From assembly GCF_009604455.1 (NCBI RefSeq), contig NZ_WEGL01000002.1, forward strand, positions 744,001 to 808,000: 64,000 nt of DNA. Direction: 5' to 3'. The translations under genes and the position numbers were made by a program. This DNA comes from Streptomyces sp. RB17 (lineage in GTDB: Bacteria > Actinomycetota > Actinomycetes > Streptomycetales > Streptomycetaceae). Below are positions 58,408 to 64,000 of the stretch, piece by piece. How positions within the stretch are numbered: position 1 is the first letter of the stretch; every line of letters begins with the position of its first letter. The notes beneath the pieces were generated by a model, which was not told the DNA's origin, did not search any database, and was given only the letters and a program-made list of their open reading frames with translations.

Positions 58408-59145
58408 ATGTCCCTCCTGTCCGGCCGTCCGTGGCGGGCCGCGGCGGTCCTGCTACCGGCCGCCGTCGCCGCCGCGCACATCGGGCCGGCGGCCACCTGG
58501 CTTCCAGGGGTGCGGCTGCTGTTGTTCCCGCGGCTCTCCGGCAGCGGCCGCCGCCGGCATGTCGCGCTGACCTTCGACGACGGCCCGGACCCGGAGTCCA
58601 CGCCACGCTTCCTCGACGTGCTGGACGACCTCGGGGTGCGGGCGACGTTCTTCGTGCTCGGCGAGAGCGTGGTGCGCCATCCCGCGCTGGTCCGTGAGAC
58701 CGCCCGGCGCGGACACGAACTGGCCGTGCACGGCTGGACGCACGACCGTCCCTGGCGCCCCGCGCCCGCCCGGGACGCGGAGCAGGTCGCCCGGACCGCC
58801 CGCGCGCTGCACGACATCAGCGGCCACCGGGCGCAGTGGTACCGGCCGCCGTACGGCATCCTCACCTCCGGACGCTGGCTGGCCGCACGCCGGGCAGGGC
58901 TGCGGCCGGTGCTGTGGTCGGCGTGGGGCAGGGACTGGACGGCCGAGGCCACCCCGGCGTCGGTGCGGGCCCTGGTCGCGGCGGACCTTCGCGGCGGCGG
59001 CACCGTCCTGCTGCACGACTCCGACCGCCTCGCGGCCCCCGGCTGCTGGCGCGCAGCTCTCGGCGCGCTGCCGGCCCTGGTGACCGACTGTCACGAAGCC
59101 GGCCTCACGGTCGGCCCCTTGCGAGACCACGGAACGCGCCGCTGA
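58408..59145 (+). CDS. Polysaccharide deacetylase (NodB domain)
   Basis: A 245-residue protein with an N-terminal hydrophobic anchor or signal (about residues 10-28) and a NodB domain: VALTFDDGPDPESTPRFLDV (catalytic Asp and metal Asp), HGWTHDRPW (two metal-binding His), YRPPYGILT and LLHDSDR. It probably deacetylates a GlcNAc-containing polymer at the cell surface. It ends an operon with an SDR and a DMT-type protein. Its stop codon region (CGCCGCTGA) is duplicated 32 bp downstream, where a long repeat region begins. Confidence 0.92.
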   Translation: MSLLSGRPWRAAAVLLPAAVAAAHIGPAATWLPGVRLLLFPRLSGSGRRRHVALTFDDGPDPESTPRFLDVLDDLGVRATFFVLGESVVRHPALVRETARRGHELAVHGWTHDRPWRPAPARDAEQVARTARALHDISGHRAQWYRPPYGILTSGRWLAARRAGLRPVLWSAWGRDWTAEATPASVRALVAADLRGGGTVLLHDSDRLAAPGCWRAALGALPALVTDCHEAGLTVGPLRDHGTRR

Positions 59146-59820
59146 CCAGGCCGACCACCGACCCAGCACGCCGCTGAACCGGCCGACCGGCCACCCGTTG
59201 CGCCGGATCCTGGGTTGCGGCTTCTGGGTGGCGGTCGGGCCGGGTCGGCGGTGACAGGGACGGCCGGGCGCGGCGGTTGAGCGAAGGCCGGGGAGCCGCT
59301 GGAGCACGGATTCCGGGCCCCTGGGCACACCTGCACGGGTGCGAGCGGCTGCCCGTTGCGCCGGGTTCGGGGGTGCGGCTTCTGGGTGGCGGCGTCGGGC
59401 CGGTCGGCGGTGATACGTGGGGCCGGAGGCGGGGGCCGAGAGAAAAGGCAGGGGAGCTGCCGGAGCGCGGAGTTCCGCGCTGCTGGGCACGGGCGCGAGC
59501 GGCTGCCCGTTGCGCCGGGTTCGGGGGTGCGGCTTCTGGGTGGCGGCGTCGGGCCGGTCGGCGGTGATACGTGGGGCCGGAGGCGGGGGCCGAGAGAAAA
59601 GGCAGGGGAGCTGCCGGAGCGCGGAGTTCCGCGCTGCTGGGCACGGGCGCGAGCGGCTGCCCGTTGCGCCGGGTTCGGGGGTGCGGCTTCTGGGTGGCGG
59701 CGTCGGGCCGGTCGGCGGTGATACGTGGGGCCGGAGGCGGGGGCCGAGAGAAAAGGCAGGGGAGCTGCCGGAGCGCGGAGTTCCGCGCTGCTGGGCACGG
59801 GTGCGAGCGGCGGCCCGTTG
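59137..59820. repeat. 32-bp duplication of the deacetylase stop region and a 154-bp tandem array
   Basis: CGCCGCTGA occurs at 59137 (containing the stop codon) and at 59169, each followed by related GGCCGACC sequence. From 59341 three near-identical 154-bp units follow (starts 59341, 59495, 59649), with a further start at 59803 and a diverged unit before 59341. Each unit contains the palindrome AGCGCGGA-GT-TCCGCGCT. Because 154 is not a multiple of three, the long open frames here are frame-cycling artefacts of the array. Confidence 0.9.
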
Positions 59821-59900
59821 CGCGTGGCCGTCGTCGTCGGCGTCCTTGACGCACCTCGCGGAAGCGCAGGGACTCAGGTCGGCCGACGCGCCAGGCCGGT

Positions 59901-60180
59901 GCCCAGCTGTCGGTGGTGTCACTCGGCCTCGTCACGACCCGGGCGACAGATCGGGCCGGTGTCCAGTTGTCCGGCCGTGCCTCTCGGTCCTGTCGCGACT
60001 CGGGTGAGGTGCCGGGTCGGTGTCCAGTTGTCGGTGGTGTCTTGGGGTCCTGTCGCGACCCGGGTGACGCGTCGGGTCGGTGTCCAGTTGCCGGCCGTGT
60101 CTCGCGGTCCCGTCACAAGCCGGGCGAGGCGTCGGGTCGGTTGCCCAGTTGGCGGCCGTGTCTCTCGGTCCCGTCACAAG
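59901..60180. repeat. 60-61-bp tandem repeat, five units, reaching the stop codon of the next gene
   Basis: Units are marked by CCAG[CT]TG at 59903, 59963, 60024, 60084 and 60146 (periods of 60-61 bp), with shared TCTCGGTCC[CT]GTC and CGGGTGA-type segments. The last copy of GTCACAAGCCGG (about 60173) covers the stop codon of the convergent glycosyltransferase gene (minus strand TGA at 60174-60176), and the earlier copy is at 60113. Confidence 0.85.
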
Positions 60181-61313
60181 CCGGCCACGTACGCCATCGG
60201 ATCGGTCCGGAACAGCGCACGCCCCCGGGCTGCCCGGTCCGTGCGCTCGCGGCCGTGTTCCGTGAGCCTGCCGAGAGCCGTCAGCAACGCGGGGCCGTCC
60301 GGGGCGAGTTCCGACACGCCGAGGTCGGCCATCCGGCGGACCCCGTCCACCCCGTGGCCGGGCAGCGGCAGGTACCCGATCACGGGCAGCCCGGCGGCCA
60401 GGGCCTGTACGGCGGTCTGGCCGGCCGCGTTGTCCACCAGGGCGTACGCGGCGGCCAGCAGCCCGGGCATGTCGTCCACCCAGTCCAGGGCGAGCACCCC
60501 GGGCACCCGGGCCACCCGCGCCCGCAGCCGCGCGTTGCGCCCGCACAGCACCACAGGGAGACAGCCGGCCCGTGTCAGCAGCCGGGCGGTGGCGTCCGGG
60601 CGGTGCGCCGCACCCCAGGCGCCCGCGGAGAGCAGGACCGCCGGCCGGCCGGGAGCCTGTTCGGCGAACCGCTCCCGCCACCGCGCCGCCCCGGGCGCCG
60701 GTGCCCGGAACCCGGGCGCGACCGCCGGGCCGGTCGTCACGGCGGGCGTGCCCAGGGCCCGGCGCACCTCGGCCGCCGCCCCGTCCGTGAGACACAGGTA
60801 ATGGTCGTTGCCGGGATGCAGCCACTGCCGGTGCACGGCGAAGTCGACGAGGAACACGGCGCTCGGCACCCGCAGCCGTCCCCGGGCCCGGAGATGACCG
60901 GTGAGCTGGGCGGCCAGATGGAACACGGACACCACCACATCGGCGTCCAGCCGCTCCACGAGCTCCGTCAGCCCGTCGGCGGCGAGCCGGGCCAGCGGCA
61001 CCCCGCTGGGGCGCGGCCCCCTGCCACCGCGCAGGAACGCGCCGTACACGCCGGCGTACGCCCACGGGAAGTACCGTACGGCGGCCTGGTAGGAGCGGCG
61101 CAGCCCGCCACCCAGGCCGTACGGCAGCAGGCCCAGCACGTCGGCCACATGCGGCTCGTGTCCGCAGGCCGCGGCCCGGCGCGCCAGTTCGGCGGCCACG
61201 GTGTCGTGACCCGCGCCCATGCTCGCGCTCAGGATCAGCGGTCGCCGCCGGCCGCCCGGCGGGTCCGGCGGTGTGGCGGGCGGCGTGGAGGGCACCTCGG
61301 CAGGAGTACGCAC
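60174..61313 (-). CDS. MGDG-synthase-like glycosyltransferase (GT28/MurG fold)
   Basis: A 379-residue enzyme. LILSASMGAGHDTVAAELAR at the N-terminus (GxGH motif) is typical of monogalactosyldiacylglycerol-synthase-type transferases, and VDNAAGQTAVQALAAGLPVI lies in the UDP-sugar-binding C-terminal domain, with GYLPLPGHGVDGVRRM after it. It probably glycosylates a lipid at the membrane. GTG 61313 was chosen because CGGAG lies upstream; the open frame runs further to 61400. The final codons (VAGL, stop) are part of a 60-bp repeat. It is divergent from the YihY gene. Confidence 0.85.
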   Translation of the reverse strand: MRTPAEVPSTPPATPPDPPGGRRRPLILSASMGAGHDTVAAELARRAAACGHEPHVADVLGLLPYGLGGGLRRSYQAAVRYFPWAYAGVYGAFLRGGRGPRPSGVPLARLAADGLTELVERLDADVVVSVFHLAAQLTGHLRARGRLRVPSAVFLVDFAVHRQWLHPGNDHYLCLTDGAAAEVRRALGTPAVTTGPAVAPGFRAPAPGAARWRERFAEQAPGRPAVLLSAGAWGAAHRPDATARLLTRAGCLPVVLCGRNARLRARVARVPGVLALDWVDDMPGLLAAAYALVDNAAGQTAVQALAAGLPVIGYLPLPGHGVDGVRRMADLGVSELAPDGPALLTALGRLTEHGRERTDRAARGRALFRTDPMAYVAGL

Positions 61314-61474
61314 GGGGTCCGATTCTCCGGTGGGCGCCCCCGCAAACCGGTCACCCCGCCGCCGTGTCGCCGGAGTGCGCACCCACGACACGGCGTGCAC
61401 GCGAGTTGCCCCGAGCCCGCCGGGGTGGATGAATCGGCTCAGGACAGCGTGTGGGCGCGAGCACGGGAGGAGCC

Positions 61475-62305
61475 GTGAAGCGGTGGCGGCGCGGCCTGCA
61501 CCGCGCGTGGGAGTGGCTCAGGGCCGGGGTCCTGCTCGAACGCGGCCGCGAGCTGGAACTGATGCACCGAGCCATGGGGTTCGCCACCCTGGCGCTGGTG
61601 ACGCTGGCACCCCTGCTGATCGTGGTCGCCGCCGCAGATCCCCTGGTGCGGGGCGGTTTCGCTTCCTGGCTGACCGACGGCATGGGCCTGTCCGGCCGGT
61701 CCGCCCATGTGATCACCGACGTCATCAGCCCGCCGCGCAGCGTCATCGGCACGACCAGCGTCTGGGGTGGTGTCCTGCTGGCCGTCTTCGGCGTGTCCTT
61801 CGCCGGCAGCGTGCAGAACGCCTACGAACGGATCTGGGGCGTGCCCCCCGGCCCCTGGCACCGGGTCTGGCGGCAGGCCACCTGGCTGGTGGTGCTCACC
61901 GGCTACCTCTACCAGGAGGTGGCGAGCAAGGACGCGCTGCACGGGGGCCAGCGGATCGCGCTGTCCGCGCTGAGCGGCGTGCTCTTCTTCTGGTGGGGGC
62001 AGCGCTTCCTGCTGGGCGGCCAGGTCGCCTGGCGCACCCTGCTGCCGGGCGCGCTCGCCACCGTCGTCGGCCTGGCCGGCCTGCGGGCCTTCTCCTACCT
62101 CGTCTTCACCCCGCTCATCGTCACCAACGCGCTCAGCTACGGCGCCGTCGGCACCGTCCTGGTGGTCGAGTCCTGGCTGATCGGCGTCGGGTTCGTCATC
62201 TACGGCGGCGCCCTGTTCGGCCGCTGGTTCACCGAGCACCACTGGACGCCGCACCACGACGACCGGGGAGAGAAGGGCCTGGAACCGCGCCGGGGGAAGT
62301 ACTGA
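61475..62305 (+). CDS. YihY/BrkB-type membrane protein
   Basis: A 276-residue protein with six membrane helices and a basic N-terminus (MKRWRRGLHRAWEWLRAGVL), followed by GFATLALVTLAPLLIVVAAA, the usual start of YihY-family proteins, and a charged C-terminus. The family is broad, often annotated as BrkB or tRNA-processing RNase BN by error; no function is certain. GTG 61475 has GGGAGG close by; GTG 61451 is in frame eight codons upstream. It converges with the ABC exporter gene. Confidence 0.85.
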   Translation: MKRWRRGLHRAWEWLRAGVLLERGRELELMHRAMGFATLALVTLAPLLIVVAAADPLVRGGFASWLTDGMGLSGRSAHVITDVISPPRSVIGTTSVWGGVLLAVFGVSFAGSVQNAYERIWGVPPGPWHRVWRQATWLVVLTGYLYQEVASKDALHGGQRIALSALSGVLFFWWGQRFLLGGQVAWRTLLPGALATVVGLAGLRAFSYLVFTPLIVTNALSYGAVGTVLVVESWLIGVGFVIYGGALFGRWFTEHHWTPHHDDRGEKGLEPRRGKY

Positions 62306-62332
62306 ACGCTCCCCGGCCGGCCGCGGCGGACG

Positions 62333-64000
62333 TCACGTCAGCTGGCGACGCACCAGCTCGTGCAGCCGGCCCGTGGTGTCGGCGAGCAGCTCGGCCGGAG
62401 TGCCCTGCTGGACGACCTTGCCGTCCTCCATCACGATCACCCGGTCGGCGTCCAGGACCGTCGACAGCCGGTGCGCGATGACGACCCGGGTGGCGTTCAG
62501 CTTGCGGGTGCTGTCGATCACGATGCGCTGGGTGTCGTTGTCCAGGGCGCTGGTGGCCTCGTCGAAGAACAGGATGCGCGGGCGCCGGATCAGGGCCTGC
62601 GCGATCATCAGCCGCTGCCGCTGGCCGCCGGAGATCGCCCCGTTGCCCGCCACGATCGTGTGCAGGCCCATCGGCATCCGCTTGATGTCCTCCGCGAGCC
62701 CCGCCATCTCGGCCGCCGCCATCGCCTCCTCCGGCGTGTACGGCTCGGCGCCGCAGATGACGTCCAGGAGGGAACCGGTGAACGGCTGCGCGTGCTGGAG
62801 CACCACCCCGCACTGGCGGCGCACGGCCGACTGGTCCAGTGCCGCGAGGTCCTGGCCGTCGTACAGGACGCTGCCGGAGACCGGCTTGTCGAAGCCGATC
62901 AGCAGCCGCAGCAGGGTGGACTTGCCGCAGCCGCTCGGGCCCACGACCGCCACGAACTCGCCCGGCCGGACGGCGAAGGACACGTCGTCCAGGACCAGCG
63001 GGCCGTCGTCGGCGTACCGGAAGGACAGCCGGCGGGCCTCGATCGCGCCGGACAGCGGCCCCGGCCGGGTGCTCGACGTGCGCACCTCGGGGGTCGCCTC
63101 GAACACCGGCTTGATCTCCTCGAACAGCGGCAGCGCGGCCACCGCCGAAACGAAGGAGCCGGTCAGCTGGGTGACCGAGGTCAGCACCATGGTCACCGAG
63201 GTGTTGAAGGTCAGGAAGTCCGCCGCCGACATCGCGCCCTTCGCCGGGCCCGCCAGCAGCATGAACATCAGCAGGGTGCACACCGGCAGGTAGATACCGC
63301 CGAGCACCGTGGTGAGGTTCTTGATCCGGCCGACCTTCTGCTGCAGTTCCCGGCTGCGCGCGAACTCCCGCGCCCAGGCCGCGTACGCGTAGTTCTCGGC
63401 CGCCGCCACCCGCAGCTTGGGCAGGCCGCGCAGGGTCTGGAAGGCCCGGTTGTTCAGCTTGTTGCCGAGCACCGTCAGCTTCCGCTGCCAGCGCACCTGC
63501 CACAGCCCCAGCCCCAGGAACACGGCCCCGATGACGACGAGCATGCCGAGCGCCGCCAGGGCCATCGACGGGCTGTACCAGAACAACAGGCCCAGGTTCA
63601 TCGCGCCGACCGTCACCGACTGAGCCACCACCGGGCCGACGCCCGCCAGCAGCCGGCGGATCGCGCTGATGCCCATGGCCGCGCTGGCGAGTTCACCGGT
63701 GGAGCGCTGGGTGAAGAAACGGGTGGGCAGGCGCAGCAGCCGGTCCCAGACGGCGGGCTGGAGCGCCGCCTCGATCCGGCCCTCCAGGCGCAGGATGGAC
63801 AGGTTCTCCAGCAGCGTGAACGCCGCCGCGACCACCCCGCTCACCATCACGGCCAGGCACACCTGGACGATCAGGCCCTCCTGCGCCCTCGGCACGAACT
63901 CGCCGAGCACCTTGCCCGTCGCGACCGGCACCAGCGCGCCGATCGCCACCGTCACCAGCCCGGCCAGCAGCAGACCGAGCAGATCGCCGCGGGTGCCCTG
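62333..64000 (-). CDS. NHLP-type bacteriocin-export ABC transporter, permease/ATPase (C-terminal part)
   Basis: The gene runs off the right edge; 556 codons before the stop are visible. It contains an ABC transporter transmembrane domain (about the first 300 residues seen; FFTQRSTGELASAAMGISAI) and an ATPase: Walker A VVGPSGCGKSTLLRLL, signature AISGGQRQRLMIAQAL, Walker B RILFFDEATSALDNDTQ, and the switch histidine in VIAHRLSTV. The sequence KLRVAAAENYAYAAWAREFA is typical of the NHLM/NHLP exporter pair that secretes peptides with nitrile-hydratase-like leaders. No peptidase C39 domain is in the visible part. Neighbouring biosynthesis genes should lie to the right. Confidence 0.85.
   Translation of the reverse strand, partial: QGTRGDLLGLLLAGLVTVAIGALVPVATGKVLGEFVPRAQEGLIVQVCLAVMVSGVVAAAFTLLENLSILRLEGRIEAALQPAVWDRLLRLPTRFFTQRSTGELASAAMGISAIRRLLAGVGPVVAQSVTVGAMNLGLLFWYSPSMALAALGMLVVIGAVFLGLGLWQVRWQRKLTVLGNKLNNRAFQTLRGLPKLRVAAAENYAYAAWAREFARSRELQQKVGRIKNLTTVLGGIYLPVCTLLMFMLLAGPAKGAMSAADFLTFNTSVTMVLTSVTQLTGSFVSAVAALPLFEEIKPVFEATPEVRTSSTRPGPLSGAIEARRLSFRYADDGPLVLDDVSFAVRPGEFVAVVGPSGCGKSTLLRLLIGFDKPVSGSVLYDGQDLAALDQSAVRRQCGVVLQHAQPFTGSLLDVICGAEPYTPEEAMAAAEMAGLAEDIKRMPMGLHTIVAGNGAISGGQRQRLMIAQALIRRPRILFFDEATSALDNDTQRIVIDSTRKLNATRVVIAHRLSTVLDADRVIVMEDGKVVQQGTPAELLADTTGRLHELVRRQLT

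Noticed and set aside
59091-59935. Several 200-280-codon open frames across the 154-bp array, with repeating peptides
   Set aside because: Each passes from frame to frame through the repeats (154 is not divisible by three), and no start signal or recognised domain is present.

Overview
The window is very GC-rich actinobacterial DNA, almost certainly from a Streptomyces or close relative. Reasons: dense genes with G/C at third codon positions, a Streptomyces subtilisin inhibitor homologue, a P450-ferredoxin pair, a PAS-GAF-SpoIIE-HATPase multidomain phosphatase, many TetR/AraC regulators divergent from enzyme genes, and two copies of a short dispersed repeat that I remember as common in Streptomyces genomes. 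I see no rRNA, tRNA, CRISPR array or insertion sequence.

Layout. 1-4000: 3' part of a cation/proton antiporter (Mrp/Mnh) operon, interrupted by about 720 bp of tandem repeats. 4.2-9.8 kb: PMT-type glycosyltransferase, STAS protein, a divergent oxidoreductase/GlxA-type regulator pair with visible inverted repeats, and a lipoprotein. 9.85-13.8 kb: amidohydrolase plus APC permease with a divergent TetR regulator. 13.9-17.4 kb: small stress/redox genes (PPOX-like, DUF4235, Xi-class GST, CDF transporter, F420-type oxidoreductase). 17.4-21.2 kb: pseudogene remnant, P450/ferredoxin, TetR regulator with two perfect operators in front of a DUF1348 gene, and a flavoprotein. 21.2-26 kb: lipoprotein, GH114-like protein, aldo/keto reductase, and a PhyH dioxygenase divergent from an AraC regulator. 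26.3-28.5 kb and 43-44.7 kb: two paralogous fusion proteins (sigma-like N-terminus, zinc finger, one membrane span, ricin-type lectin outside). 28.5-37 kb: stress and signalling genes (USP, SLC13 permease, polysaccharide deacetylase, DUF4232 lipoprotein, Ser/Thr kinase divergent from an ECF sigma factor, SpoIIE phosphatase). 37.3-42.5 kb: frameshifted GH2 glycosidase, a 2OG-oxygenase pseudogene, ogt, and a Fic/Doc-like toxin-antitoxin pair. 44.8-48.3 kb: NCS1 permease, cyclase-family hydrolase and lactate-monooxygenase-like operon. 48.5-53.1 kb: conserved hypothetical gene, SSI, a diiron-oxidase-like/methyltransferase/CDGSH operon, a 58-codon acidic gene and a methyltransferase. 53.2-59.1 kb: MFS exporter divergent from an ArsR/SRPBCC pair, a decayed FAD monooxygenase, and an SDR/DMT/deacetylase operon. 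59.1-64 kb: about 1 kb of tandem repeats, an MGDG-synthase-like glycosyltransferase, a YihY protein, and the C-terminal part of an NHLP-type ABC exporter running off the right edge.

Two things stand out. First, at least five genes here (partial mnhG, DUF1348, SpoIIE phosphatase, the second deacetylase, the MGDG-like glycosyltransferase) have a tandem repeat whose unit includes the gene's own stop codon. Unit lengths differ (108, 16-17, 21, 32, about 60 bp), which suggests a recurring process acting at gene 3' ends. Second, the two lectin-tethered sigma-like proteins look like one-piece membrane sensors, and both upstream regions carry repeated TGTGCA-type motifs. All coordinates and motifs were read by eye; family assignments rest on recognised motifs and not on database searches.
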